Below, piece by piece: positions 1 to 12,183 of a stretch of 64,000 bases of DNA. The position numbers were made by a program, and so were the translations under genes. Positions within the stretch are counted from its first letter, which is position 1. Each line of letters opens with the position of its first letter. Source of the DNA: Histoplasma ohiense (taxonomy: Eukaryota; Ascomycota; Eurotiomycetes; Onygenales; Ajellomycetaceae); contig JAEVHH010000005.1 in assembly GCA_017607445.1 (NCBI GenBank), forward strand, positions 1,555,001 through 1,619,000, given 5' to 3'. The notes under the pieces were generated by a model that saw only the letters and a list, made by a program, of their open reading frames with translations, was not told the origin of the DNA and searched no databases.

Positions 1-166
1 TTCCAACAAGGATGAGGCTGAAATTTAGCCTACAAAAGACCTTCATACTGCGAGGGACTGAATGACTGGGAGCTTCCTTCTGGTGATTGGAATTTGTAAG
101 AGGGAACAAGTATTTTTATTTTTATTTTTGGTCAAAGACGGACAATATTGAATATTTATCGAAACC

Positions 167-1459
167 ATGAGATGGCCTCTTCGCGGCCTCGTGCTTGCAG
201 CAACCCTCCTTGTTACAGTTACGTTTCTCTACTTGCCTCAACGGAGACGGCCGCTGGTCCACACGGGCGTCCAAAAATATTTCACAGTGTGGACAATTCC
301 TTTGCTTTTGAACCTCGATCCTGCCCAGCCGTGTTTCTCTATCGTGGATATCGTGACACTAACCCTTTTGTGTAATACATAGTGGGATAACCCGGACTTC
401 GCATACTTCAATAATCAGTTAATTCTTCACCTCGCATCAGCAGTTCACAACCCTCTCCCAGCCCGAAGATTGTTATCACCAGGAATCACCTGTCCAGCGG
501 TACGGGGTGTTGCTACATCGCAACTAATACCGGTCACCCATGTTTTTAATGCAGCGGGACTCGAGAAATTGGGATACGACACGAGGCCCCAACTTGCTAC
601 CAGTCTACAAAACGCATCGACTTTAGTGGTGGATTTCACGAGCGAAATCACCGAAACGCCAGAACAAGTTGTCCGCATTACCGCGCCAAGCGAATCGTAT
701 TGGCAACATTCTGCATTCAGCTTTGTACGGGACTCATTCATCCTTCCTCTTCGAGCTGGGCCATGGAGAAAAGCCGCGCGCTTATTCACACTTTCAGATC
801 CTCTCGATGCCTGCGTGAAGGATATGCTACCCGACATCCTTCCCCACGCAGTTGCATTGCATATTCGAACTTGGCCATCCGACCTCTCCTTTGGCCAGAA
901 GGACCCTTGCCATCAGAATGAAATCCCCGTCCTCCGCAATGTATTCGGCAAATGTGACTGGACGGGTTCCTACCTTTATGACAATGTTAAACGCATGCAG
1001 TTAAACCCGGACCAGCCTGTGGTTATTGCGACCGATGACCGTGAAGGTGAAGTTGTCCGCGACCTTGTAAAATTGCTCGATGGGCGAGCCCATTTCATGG
1101 AAATGACCCACAAATGCAAGGAGACTATTAGGACGGCACACCCGGAGGAGGAGCATGAGTGGCGCCTCGCTGCGTACTGGCCGATTATTGAAGCAACAGC
1201 TCTGACGCGAGCTGAGTCCTTCATTGGATCCTTCTGGTCGACCCTTTCGCAACTTGTCGCCATCCGTCGACCTACCGAACGAACTTTCTTTTTCCAAACT
1301 CGTTGGCAAGCGTTGGTCTGGGATTCTCGAGTGGCACTTGGTGTGCTTGTTATCCTCGGGATAACATACATGGGATACACATGTTCCCGCCGTGCTCTGG
1401 CAAGCCGACGGAAGCGTATGGCAGCTGCTAAGAAGCCTGAGTTTATTGCTTCTCCATAG
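167..1459 (+). CDS. O-fucosyltransferase-like type II membrane glycosyltransferase
   Basis: Proposed exons are 167-286 and 383-1459, giving 398 aa. The N-terminus (MRWPLRG followed by about 15 hydrophobic residues) is a signal anchor, so the catalytic part would face the Golgi or ER lumen. The body holds the blocks typical of the O-fucosyltransferase (GT65/GT68-like) fold: an LHIRTW segment with the conserved His-x-Arg, VIATDDREGE, and a C-terminal ESFIGSFWSTLSQLVAIRR block. A second hydrophobic stretch (VALGVLVILGITYMG) followed by Arg/Lys ends the protein, which is unusual for this family. The reading frame is clearly coding from 383 (WDNPDFAYFNNQ). The acceptor TAG at 380-382 is firm because it removes an in-frame stop. 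The donor is less sure: GTGTGG at 287 keeps phase, and 257, 269 and 344 are alternatives. The acceptor substrate is unknown. Confidence 0.7.
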
Positions 1460-3024
1460 CAAGGGGCTTGAATGTATCTTTTGAACGTATTGTGGTTTGG
1501 ATTCTCTTCTTGGAGTTGTTTGGATATATTTACTTTTCGTGAGGCATATCTGTACGTGTCAACCCTTACCATTTCGTTTTGTTGTAGTTCGATATCCGCA
1601 CCATTTCCAATCCTTTCCCTGGCGTTTGTGGCGTTAGCATTATTTATAACATAGTTGGGATTGATTATTTATTTACTCGTCGAATGACGTGGCTATTTGC
1701 CCTTTGTCCGATCTTTTTTGGCCCTATTTGTATCATTCTCGATCAAGGAAATGTATTAAATAATAATGAAGATGATCTGAGTTGATTTCTATGGAGTTAT
1801 ATAGCCAGACCTGTAATTTGAGCTCCGCTGTATAAAATATACACATACTTGCTGGAAGTTCGGGAGCAACTTGTTGAATGTTAACCTTAGCACAAGAAAA
1901 TGATATGGTAAGGGGGTGAGCATCCATCCCACTTCCGCTTTGTTCGATCGCTGCCAGCTACATACTAGTTACGGAATTTCCTTATAGTAATATTGGGTTC
2001 TGGTATTCCACATAGCTTCCGTTGAACCTTTGGCTTTCCATGGTTATCCTGAGACCACTGGCGGTTAGACGATCCCTTGTGAAGATCTCTAGATTTCAGA
2101 ACGAGATCTGTGGGACAAAGACTTTTCCTTCAACTTGTTTGCACATCCAACAGGAGATGCCTCCAAAGATGTCAAAGAAAGCAACGCCCATGCCTTCTGC
2201 AATCTTTTTCCCTCCCAGCTGCAAGAAACGTCAACAAACCCGCACAACTTGCTCAGAGCTCGGCCGGTCAGCGGGTCCAGGCACTAAACCTTACTGAGCC
2301 GCCAAGCGCCAGGCATCCGGACGAGATGGGCTGAGTCAGCGGGGCCAGTTCGGTCCACCGAAATCCTCGATCGACTTCAACTTTCTATGCAAACGTTCGT
2401 CCCTCTCCAGCCTCATCCTCTCCGTCTTCTCCTCCCTCCCCTTCTTCCATCCTCGTTCGTTCTCTACCACCAACTTCACTTCACTTTCCCTAGTTCCGAC
2501 CTCCTCCCTTTCTGGTAGTTAGACTTCTGCCTGTCTTTCGCTGCTGTGTTTGAAACACTGCTGTCTGATTTCGTATCTTCCTATTCGCAGCTTTCTCCAT
2601 CAAATCAGCTCTTGGTCACTCTTCGTCTCCCTGATACTTCCGCTTATTTGTGTTTCATTCCAGTTTATCCCCGTCATCCCTTTTCCCTCTCACCCACAAA
2701 CAGTACAGCCACTGGACTGGTCTGTCTTTAACCCTTTGTCCAATCGGAACTCCCTCGTTGAGTGTCGACCTGAGATTGGAAAAGTTGTCATCCTACCTCT
2801 CTTCTCCCCCTCAGATTTCCCATTAAGCGACTGGCAAATCGGTGAAACTATTCTCGGGCTCGAACGTAATATACATACGCAAATTCAGCGGGTGCTGCAG
2901 GAGCTTTGCACTAATCAACATTCGTACCCTAATCTAATAATTTTTCCATCTAATCACCTCTCCCGAAACCGTCCATTCAACGGAGCGCCCTGCCTCCCCG
3001 CAGCTGCTCCCTTTATATTTTACC
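1460..3024. other. Intergenic: 3' flank of the glycosyltransferase and promoter/5' UTR of VTS1
   Basis: No gene is recognised here. The part from about 2390 to 2720 is strongly C+T rich (repeated CTCC, TTCC and TCTC), which is common just upstream of highly transcribed fungal genes and is probably the VTS1 core promoter and transcription start. Several small ATG-initiated frames between 2546 and 3024 could be upstream ORFs if the VTS1 leader is as long as the CT tracts suggest. Confidence 0.5.
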
Positions 3025-5024
3025 ATGGCTAGCCACGTTATTGGAAACAGAAACAGTACACCAGAAGCATCAAAATCTTCACTTCGACCCCCATCTTCCC
3101 GCGCCCTTGGTGGTGGCGGCTCTCATCAGCTGCGTGCGTCCGCCGACATGTCTTCCTTTGCCTCTCCTCTTTCTACTCGAAGCATTCGGCCCTCCTCCGA
3201 AGTCTTTTATAACCAACAATCGCAACCTCAGAATACTGATGACATCGACAAGGCTGCTCAGCAGTGGATTGCAGATATTGATCAGTATGAGACAACTCTG
3301 GAGGAGATGGCAGCTGCCACCTTGGACCAAGATTTCAAAGATGAGCTAAGTGCTATTGAGCAGTGGTTTCGAGTTCTTAGTGAGGCTGAGAGAACCGCTG
3401 CTCTTTATGCTCTTCTTCAACAAACGACTCAAGTACAGATCCGCTTTTTTATCCAGGTTCTTCAGCAAATGTCAAAGAGCCATCCAATGTCTAGTGTTCT
3501 CTCTCCCGCCAATTTCGGTGAAAAAGGTAAAGAACAGTGCCAATTTTGCCTTATCCAAGTATCAATAGTTTTCTAATACATTACCACAGATCCCATGAAC
3601 AGCCGTCTCACTGATGCAATGTCCAAATTGAACGTTGAAGGTTCTCGCAATTCTTTTGGTCGCCCGCCTCTTTCTCCTGGGAACAAACGTAACTCAGGGC
3701 TAGATTCATCCACAATCAACGCCATGTTCCCAGATGCTGCTGCAGCTATTGCGAAACAGAGGGCTGAGTTTACCCAACAGACTGGTGCTGCTCCTACTGC
3801 AACTCGAAATAGTGCTGCGTTCGGGGAACGCTCTTCCTTGATTGCACCAACAATCTCTGCTCCAGATAGCGGTAAAGATAATTTATCCCAACCACCATCA
3901 TCTCCTTGGGTCCAGCGTGCCCCTGAGCCTCAGCCACCTATCGCGCGGCCTAAATCATCATCTGGACAACAGCAGCCACCAATGGGTCAATTCGTTCAGC
4001 CACCTCAATCAGCAGGACTTCGATCTCCGCGACCTCTGCCTCAAGGATCATCTAACATCCAGAACACCATCGTGACGGCGCCAGATCTCTCAACAGAACC
4101 GCCATTATTTTCTCCATATAATGTTGGCAACGCTAGCTGGGCATCAATGGCAAACACCCCAAGCGTGGCAACCTTTAGTCAACAACAGAATGCCCCATCG
4201 CAAGCAGATATGGTTGCCAATGCGACAGCTATGAAGCTGGCTGCCTTGTCCACCGTAAATAACCGGATTGCATTGGACGATGCACGGAAGTATCGCCGTG
4301 CTCGATCTAATGATGGACAGGGAAAAAACTTGAACATTAACCAACAACCGCTCTCCCCTGGAATCCCTAAAAACAACCTTCCGGCAACGAATTTGATCAT
4401 GGTTAATGATGTTGGCCAAATATTGAATGCCCAGCAAATTGCTGCTTTGCAAGCCCAGCAACAGGCTGCCATGAGTGGTCGCCGATCTCGCCCCAATTCC
4501 CCAGGAATTGCGATGCAGGGAGGCGGCATGGGGCACATGAATTTCGCTTCCCCCCAGAACAACGGATTTCTGGCTGCGTACGATACGAATGCGTTGTTGA
4601 ATAATGGGTTTGGTGGGCTCAATGTGGCCCAATTTAGTGGTAATCACGAGGGTTATCTCTCTGACCATTCCGAGATTGCACGCGGCCGGTCTCCACGTGG
4701 AAGACGAGGCAGCTCAAAGCCGCCAGAGGATCCAACTGATCCTCATCTCCTTCAGGATATTCCCAGCTGGCTCAGGTCCCTTCGACTTCACAAGTATACA
4801 GAAAACCTCAAAGATCTCAAGTGGACCGAGTTGATCGAATTAAATGATAAAGGACTAGAGGAACGTGGAGTTAATGCTCTTGGAGCGAGAAACAAAATGC
4901 TTAAGGTCAGTTTCAGAGAGCATCACAAAACTTATGGGCAGGGCACTTGAGCTAACAGCCTTTATAGGTATTCGAACAAGTCAAAGAAGCAAGGGCAGAG
5001 GGCAAACTCAATGCTGCTCTTTGA
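3025..5024 (+). CDS. VTS1: Vts1-family SAM-domain RNA-binding post-transcriptional regulator
   Basis: Exons 3025-3526, 3590-4905 and 4968-5024 give 624 aa. The C-terminal SAM domain lies at about residues 553-615 (IPSWLRSLRLHKYTENLKDL, then LIELNDKGLEERGVNALGARNKMLKVFEQV). It is the Smaug/Vts1 type, which binds the loop of CNGG hairpins (Smaug recognition elements) and recruits Ccr4-Not to deadenylate mRNAs. The N-terminal 170 residues contain a helical segment (WIADIDQYETTLEEMAAATL, then IEQWFRVLSEAERTAALYALL), which is conserved in fungal Vts1. The middle is Pro/Gln/Ser-rich low complexity, as expected for an assembly-prone RNA regulator. The last intron falls inside the SAM domain and the final exon has only 19 codons including the stop. 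The start is an ATG in good context (ACCATGG). Identification by domain order is firm; the target mRNAs are inference. Confidence 0.93.
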
Positions 5025-5837
5025 TTTTCATGGCCTTGTCATCATTTCCCATACAGACTGGTGAATCCAGAATCGAGGGCACGGAAACGTATCCCAAAAT
5101 ATATTTATTTTTTTTGAACTGCGATTCTTAATGCACGAGACGGCTTTTTTTCTTTGACATGAGGTAAAAGAAGGCTATTTTATGTTATCACAGAGCAGTC
5201 ATACTGCTCGGATAGTTTGATCTCATTTCAGTTTCACACCCAAATTTCTATTTAATTTCATGTCCTGTTTGGAAAAAGAAACAACGGGTTACAAACGTGA
5301 CTTAAGAGGATGCAGGGAGAGGAGAGAGTATCTCTTTATCTATTTTGTAATTTTTTTTTTTTTTTTTTTTATGGAATGCTGTTCTTAAAATTTTTGAACC
5401 TCTTTTTATATTGTGCAATTGTTAAATTTTGTTCTTGGATTGTTTCATTCATCCTCATCTTTGCTTTATTTCTCCTCTCCATTCACCGTTTGTTTGTACT
5501 TCCTGTCATGTTATGATTGTGTATTTATCAGCCACGAAAGTTTAGAAGCCGATTTTTTTTTGTAGCTCTCCGCCCCTTATCCCCCCGTTCTCGGCTCTTT
5601 AGGCTAATAAATGAAAATCTGGAAAATGTTGCTGATGATATTCATCGTTGGTGCGAAGATGGAGATTGCCTGGCTTCTTGAACATCAGTGGCAAATTCTT
5701 GGAATAGCATTTCGACAGAAGATAAAATACCCAAGCCTGGGAAAGAGAGTCACCTCAAATTCCCATTTCCACTACCTTATAAAAATATCGAGAAAAGTAC
5801 GGGAATGTTGAGCTTGGAAGGTGACAAAAAATCACCA

Positions 5838-5845
5838 TCACGTGA
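5838..5845. promoter_or_regulatory. TCACGTGA palindrome (bHLH/Cbf1-type E-box)
   Basis: This is a perfect 8-bp palindrome with a CACGTG core, 340 bp upstream of the EMC6 start. It matches the centromere-element-I consensus RTCACRTG bound by Cbf1-type bHLH factors in yeasts. Function here is inferred from identity with three other intergenic copies in the window. Confidence 0.45.
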
Positions 5846-6114
5846 TCTAAAATTCATGGTCAAACTTCTCCAAACTACCATTGTTCTTATCTGAACCTGT
5901 CCAACAATTTTGCGACACTCTGTAGTAAGTGAGAACACATCTGGAATAAACAGAAAATATATGGATTTTGCTTCTGCGCATGCTAACATTATTGCTAGGG
6001 ATATATACGACTAATTATGGACTGACGAGGAGACCTCCAAACACCTGGACTGCATGTTCGACACCTAATTGACTGGTGTTGGAGAAACGAAAAGGGACTT
6101 CAACTTCAGCAGCG

Positions 6115-6116
<2 letters not shown>

Positions 6117-6148
<32 letters not shown>
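6117..6148 (+). repeat. Homopolymer A run (32 nt)
   Basis: An uninterrupted run of 32 A precedes a short GA repeat and ends 37 nt before the EMC6 ATG. Poly(dA:dT) tracts at this position commonly exclude nucleosomes in fungal promoters. No open reading frame, target-site duplication or element body adjoins it, so it is not read as a retroelement tail. Confidence 0.8.
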
Positions 6149-6151
<3 letters not shown>

Positions 6152-6185
6152 AGAGAGCAATAACAAGAGACCCGACACCGACATA

Positions 6186-6698
6186 ATGCCTCCAACCCCA
6201 CAAGAACTCTCCCTCCTCATAAACCCTCTCGTCCCCGACTCTGTCATGCATAACAACCGTGTATGTTTTTGTCCCAAGCTAACCAACCCCCTTAAAACCG
6301 CAAAAGCTTGAAACTATATATATTCACCCCCCCTGAAACAGACCCTCTCAAACCTCCATTCCCTAACCGCATTCCTCCTCGGTATCTGCGCTGGCATCCT
6401 CGGCCTTCAATCGTCGTACGGTTTCATTTTCTATCTCGTCGGCACAATACTCGTCTCCTTCCTGTTCCATGCCGTTTTGATCGGGTTCGGAAACAATAGA
6501 ATGGGAATTGGCGCATACTTTCCCGGCACAGGGGAGATTATTACAGAGAAGGTGGATGGGTCTTCGAGTGTGACGAAACGAAACAACCAGAGTCGAAAGG
6601 GTGCTTGGAGGGACCTTTGGTTTGGCGGTGGGGTTATGGGAGAGGCGCTTAGTGGCTTTGTGCTGGGATGGGCTGGGGTTGGGGGTGTGTTGAGGTAG
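6186..6698 (+). CDS. EMC6: ER membrane protein complex subunit 6
   Basis: Exons 6186-6260 and 6342-6698 give 143 aa; the intron has a textbook GTATGT donor. EMC6 is a core transmembrane subunit of the ER membrane complex, which inserts tail-anchored and multipass proteins into the ER. The sequence shows the family's short soluble N-terminus (NPLVPDSVMHNNR), two closely spaced hydrophobic helices (LTAFLLGICAGILGLQ and GFIFYLVGTILVSFLFHAVL), a soluble stretch with the typical DLWFGGGVM, and a C-terminal helix (LSGFVLGWAGVGGVLR). Compared with yeast EMC6 (about 110 residues) there is a longer loop with GTGEIITEKVDGSSS before the last helix, as is usual in filamentous fungi. The start is the ATG 37 nt downstream of the poly-A tract. 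Confidence 0.93.
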
Positions 6699-7171
6699 TT
6701 CGGCCGGCTTCTCTCTATACGTGTATTATGTATCCCGGTTAAAAATGGTATCGGTATGGCTTATTCGAACATGTACAGTCGTATATATCTCGTTACACAT
6801 TCAAGACCCGTGAATTTCCCCAGTTGAGGCTTCCGGCACCGTTTGTGCATGTAGCAAAAAGTACATATTCTTGATCCAATATTAACGCCGTCTATTAATG
6901 ACCTTGCCCGAACATACGAGCAACAAGATCCTCCTATGCCTGTCCCAGTTACTGGTGGAGCACCGTCTTTCTGAATATATAGCTTCAAAACGAAAACATG
7001 TCAATGAAATGACCCTTATGACATAAAACAATATTTAAAATATGAGTTCTATTATACATCCAAATATCAAGGAAGGTATGAAAGGGAAAGTATGCATGTT
7101 GTTGTGGCTTAACGTATACGCAGAATACATGAGGCCAAAAAAGTGGGTTCGGAAGATATCTGAGCAAAACC
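6699..7171. other. Convergent 3' flanks of EMC6 and the DHA2 transporter
   Basis: This is the 3' UTR space of two genes that face each other. No additional gene or structured element is seen. Confidence 0.5.
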
Positions 7172-9797
7172 TTAAGAGGGTTTCGATGGATGAGGATTGG
7201 AAGTAAGAATATAATTTTCAGCATCCGGCGGGTTGTGTCCAAGTTTGGCTCGGTGTTGCTTTTCTTCAAGCAAAGCTGCAGCCTGTCTTTGCTTTTGGGC
7301 TTTGCTAAGGGGTTTGGTGATGCATTTTTTGTCATCCAAGGTTCCCTGTTTTATCATGATTAGCATGATTGTCAAATCTTGAATGGGTCATACTGGTGAT
7401 TGAGAGCGAGGAATAGAGGAGAATGGGGGAATTTAGGATAAAACTGAAACAAGGAAAAGAAAAAAACCAAAAAAATGCCTACCGTTAAGAGTGCCCAAAG
7501 GTACGAAACGTACACCACTTCGTTGCTCTCGATATTTTCCTCATCGTCAGCTGGAGGAGTGGAAGAAGCTTGACCTCTCTGGTCTACGCTTTCCCCTCGT
7601 TTCTTTTTAATCCACACATTACCTAAAAATATTCCCGATACAAAGCTAATCACCATAATCGGCATTATTGATATAAAAGCCCACATAACCGCGTCTTTCC
7701 CTGTATTGCGGATATGCTCTTGCACCTCGGGAGGCAGCTTGTTGATATCATCCAGACTTTTGCCGGAGTGTATGTCAAACCTACCACTCTGAGACTGGCT
7801 AGACGGATGAAAAATGCTCGCCATCTTATTGTTGAAGACGCTACCCATGATAGCGAGGGCCAATGTGCCTCCGAAGGGAAGGCAAAATCGCATGATGGAC
7901 ATGGCAGGTGCGAGTTTGTCTGGCCATATCCCTGCTGCGTGTAATGAAGAGGGCATAAATCGAAGACCCGTTCCGGCACCTGCGACAGCCATCATTCCAT
8001 TGATCAGGGGTATATTGCGAGTAGTGACAGCCCAGGTGATAAGAGCAACACCAACGGATTCGACTAGGGTGCCTGTGCTAAGCGGTGCAAAGGTTTGTGC
8101 GGGCCAGGCGTTACATGCGAACATGGCCAAGTATACACCAACTGGAAATTCCGAGTTAGCACATAAATTGGACCTCTGGAGGGAATTGGTCCGGGGGCAG
8201 AGAATGGCAACATTACCTCCAATGCCAGGAATGTAGAACAGCAGTTGTATACCCGCCCTTCCAGAAGGGTAAGCTTCGACAAGTGTGAAATATATTCCAA
8301 TGAAATAAAACACTGAGTACAGGGCTAGAGAAGAAAGTTAATGTCGTATACACACAGGCCTGGGAGGAATGCAGGTCCATGTCTCTCATTTTCTCACCTG
8401 CTCCAGTGGCGAATGTCAGGATAGCTAGAAGAGATGTATCCTTTACTTTGAACATGGGGAACGGAACCATGGGAGTTTGCTGTGGGAAAACCCTCCCGAG
8501 TACACGGCCCGGTTCAAGGTAGTATTCCCAAACAAAAAAGAGAATAAATAAAATCGACCCAGAAACCAAGGGAACAAGAACAGCAACTGAAGCCCACGGG
8601 TACGTTGCGCCTCCCCAACTGGTGCCTAGGATTATTAGACCAATTCCGAGAATGAATAGGATAGTACCACCCAAGTCAACGGTGGCCAGTCCGGATAAAA
8701 TGGATGAAAAACTTTTCGCAGCATGGGTACCCTTGACCAGCTCCTTACGAAGTAAGAAGAATATTGCGAAATGGGCAAAAAAAGCGATCTAACCAATCAA
8801 GTAAAAAGGAATTAAAAGCCGATTGCATACAGCAAGGAAAAAGTCTTAATGATGGATGAGACGTACCGGTATACTTAGCACAAAACAGTAACGCCAATTA
8901 GCCTGTTTGGCTGTTAGGGAAATTCTAGACATTACTGACAAAAGAAAATTATAGGATTGACATACAGCCGTTAAATACCTAAACACTAGTCAGCCTGCCA
9001 TTTTGTCGACGACAAAAATAATATCTTGAAGGATGAACTGCAGCTTACCCTCCAATGACCGGTCCAACCCCGTAACTGGTACCAGACACGAATTGAAAAA
9101 TAGTGGTGTTCTTCGCATTCTCTTTCAACGATACATTATCCGCCAGTACGATTACTATCAAGTTCATTATTCCGGCAGAGCTCATTCCCTGCAACGCTCT
9201 GCCAAACAGCAGCATCCCCCAGGTCTGGGCAGTGGCACAGAACACGCTGCCAATAAGCATTAAGAACATGGCGAGTTGCAGGACAAAATGCCGACCAAAC
9301 ACATCGGCTAATTGGCCGAAGGCTGGGATAAATGCCGTGGACGTCAATGTGAACGCAGTGACGATCCAGTTCAGTTGGTCTAGCTTATCTAGTTTGCGCG
9401 AAGTCAGAAATGATCAAAACCCAGGACGGAATTAGTGTTACGTACTGAAATAGGATGCTATAAAAGGCATTGCAGACGCAACGATAGTTAAATCGACTGA
9501 TGCAAGAAAATACGGAAATACCAGTCCAGCTATCAACTTTGAACGATAGACTCTAGCATCATGCTTCTCCTCTTTACACTTCTGACAGGGGCCGTTTGGC
9601 TGAATTTGTTCAGAGGCAGGATATCGGTCCGAAAGTAAGGCTGCGTCGGCGGGATCATGTTCATTTCCGAGTCTAACAGGACCCAACTCGCTTTCCTGAT
9701 TTTGATTTTGCCATTCGTGCCGGCATTGGCGCTTCTGGTCAGTGCTTCCCGGATGCTGTCTGGCATGAATCTTCTTCCTGATAAAATGATATAACAT
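7172..9797 (-). CDS. Major facilitator superfamily transporter, DHA2 (14-TMS drug:H+ antiporter) family
   Basis: Eight exons, in transcription order: 9446-9797, 9049-9388, 8966-8978, 8867-8902, 8398-8788, 8217-8324, 7483-8141 and 7172-7345; 690 aa, with every junction in phase. Family signatures are DLTIVASAMPFIAS in TM1 (motif D1), GQLADVFGRH between TM2 and TM3 (motif A) and SGTSYGVGPVIGG in TM5 (motif C, the antiporter motif). Helices continue to a Lys-rich tail (SKAQKQRQAAALLEEKQ). The N-terminus is a long hydrophilic cytosolic segment of about 90 residues. Members export drugs, toxins or siderophore-like compounds, or act on vacuolar basic amino acids; the substrate cannot be read from the sequence. 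The 13-nt third exon is required to restore GGYLTAANWR between motif C and the next helix. It lies upstream of the sulfate permease gene's 3' end, on the same strand but separated from it by 2.4 kb. Confidence 0.88.
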
Positions 9798-10611
9798 GTC
9801 GCAAATAAATGGATTTCAACTGGGAAGAAAGAATAGAAGATATATCAGAAATTTGGAAGAAGTTAGAAGGTTGGGGTGACCCAACTATGTTTTAAACAAC
9901 TCCTCGATAGCTAGCAACATGAAAGCCACACTCGAACGGTTAAGTATCTCGTTCCTCAGCCACCCAAGTGGGGGTTAAGCCTTTGGTAGTTCCCTTTCTT
10001 ATCCAAAAGAGGAAAAAGGTCGTATTTCAAATTCAGTAGCCTGCACGGCAGCCTGAAACCAATCCCTCAATAGCGATAATCTGACGTCTATGGCGTGGTC
10101 GTTCATATCACTATTTCGTATTCTCTCTTCATCATCGCCGTGGTCATATCCACCTTGATATCCATGACAGCTGAGATGTTGCATAACGCTGGCCTGAAAT
10201 GCGTCGGAAGGGGAGCTTTTTAAGTTTTAATCGATATCACCCTTATGCCGATCAAAGATTTCTATCCTATGAGACATGCGCTTGCGGTCAAGAGAATCCG
10301 GATTGCTGGCTCAGGTTGCATATTGTGCGCCTTACCACCTCAGCTGTAAGCCCGGAAAAGTAATCCGCGGTCTCTCAACGAATAATGTCAATAGTGATTG
10401 GACTGGCGCTATTTCGACCATGTCATTATTTCCTGGGCGGCTGGGCCAGGGTCAGTATGATAAGGCCAAAGCTCGAGCAGCCCAAGACGCTTTTCCAGCA
10501 TGGCATGCTCAAGTCTTTGGTGGCTCTGATCTTGGTGGGATTGTCTTCAAGCAAATTCTTACCATCCACGCCGATAATAATAAAAAAATGTACCATATCC
10601 AACCCATAAAG

Positions 10612-10642
<31 letters not shown>

Positions 10643-12183
10643 CGTTGTTCTTCATATTTTTTCTGAGGCTTTATGCTCGGCTACACTCTAGTTAGTTAAC
10701 ATTTATTTCTCTATACGAACCTGGTAGCACTGAACAGGACTTTCCCCCAGCCCAACCCGATACTCTATTAGCAACGATATAGCATCGAGTTCTATCTACG
10801 ACGTCGAACCATGAACTTGCTGATCATGTAGAAACCACATAGATCATCCCATCAGCATGGACATGAGGGACAGCCGAATACATTGTCAGCCAAGCAGTTC
10901 TGGAGCACCAAGGGGATGGCAATCCCAGAGGATGTTACCGGCCAACAGGCTGCAGCACCACTGTATACGGCATAGAACTGTACTATGTAGTTAAGATAGC
11001 CCAACTACGCAGTAGAACAATGGCAAGGAAACGCGAGGAATCATGTGGAGTTATCTCCGCGCCAAACTTACATGGTCAAACACAGTGCTCCGTACTCCGT
11101 AGACAAGCAAAACATCAACATCACGACTTCCAAGCCAATTGCTGTGTGAAAATATGGATTTCGAGTCTCTAAGGCTAGCCTGCGAGAAAAAAGAAAAAGA
11201 AGCATTGGCTAGATTGAAATATTCAACTTCTTCTGTTGGCGCCAAGGTCAACTCAATTACCCGTCACGTCAGTTAGCCCTGTCTAGCAACCTCAACGTGT
11301 GTCTCCGCCATTCTGGAAACTGTTGCTGCACTGCTGTTATTTGATTTTGGAAACTGTTTTCGTCCGTCCTTTTCGATTTGTATTTGCTCAAGCGGCATGG
11401 CTTTAACAACCTCCAAATTCTCTTCTGTCTCAAGGCTACACCCAATCCTAAGTCGACCAGCCGCCGCATCTCTTCCATCCTTCTGGAGCGAGTTATGTTG
11501 TTACATGGTCAAATAATCCAACGTAAACACGTGTTTTCATGATTTGCCCATATCAGTTTGATTTTCTGTTTCAAGTTGTTCGTGCCTGTATACCCAACAA
11601 GGGTTTAAATGGTGTAATAATAACAATAATAATAACCTATTAGAGCTGATGAACAGAGAGGCCATAGCTTCTAGAGTTTGGATAATAAATAAATAAATAA
11701 GTCAAAGGCACCAGTGGTATGTAATAAGTGGTGGAATGTAAAGAGGTAATTGAGAAAAAAAAATATATGTATCCCGAAATTCACCTCATCTCATAGGGGG
11801 GCCAAAATATGCGAAAATTGGCTATGAACAAGTAAAATAGTCTCCCTCCATTATTTCCTTTTCTTTCAGGAGGTTGGGTATGGGAAGGAAAGCTTCAGAA
11901 CGACTGATAAATAGTGGTGACTCCGAAAAAGCTTCGAAAAAGTGCACATACAAGAACACCAGCATATATATATATGTGTCGTAACTTCGATCGAATAACA
12001 AAACATAAAAGCGGGTATTGATCGGGCGATATAAAGGGGGAAAATTGAAAGAAAAGCAAAGAAAAGAAATCCCCAGGTTGGCAACAACAAAGATATACTG
12101 CAGTACTCCACCTGCACTTCTTTCAACGCCAATTACCTCCCCAATAAAATTTGATCCACAACGTCATGTGCAAACCACGCCCC
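9798..12183. other. Intergenic: DHA2 transporter promoter and sulfate permease 3' flank
   Basis: No recognised gene in 2.4 kb. A 62-codon minus-strand frame at 9999-10184 and a 140-codon plus-strand frame at 10276-10695 show no family motif and end in or beside low-complexity sequence. A TTG microsatellite lies at 10611-10649. The DHA2 promoter should be the part just above 9797. I see no RNA gene. Confidence 0.45.
10611..10649. repeat. TTG trinucleotide microsatellite
   Basis: About ten GTT/TTG units are followed by one imperfect unit (GTCGTTGTT). It lies in intergenic DNA and is likely length-variable. Confidence 0.85.

Larger units (their letters stand above)
5025..6185. other. Intergenic between VTS1 and EMC6
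   Basis: No coding region is recognised. The stretch is AT-rich and contains a 20-T run (5351-5370), a TCACGTGA palindrome (5838-5845) and a run of 32 A followed by a short GA repeat (6117-6155) just before the EMC6 start. Confidence 0.5.

Noticed and set aside
2550..3032. 160-codon plus-strand frame before VTS1
   Set aside because: Pyrimidine-driven composition (Ser, Leu, Pro, Phe) over the CT-rich leader and overlap with the VTS1 start; no motif. Treated as 5' UTR.
6117..6148. 32-nt poly-A as the tail of a retroelement
   Set aside because: No element body, reverse-transcriptase motif or target-site duplication adjoins it; it sits just before the EMC6 start like a promoter dA:dT tract.
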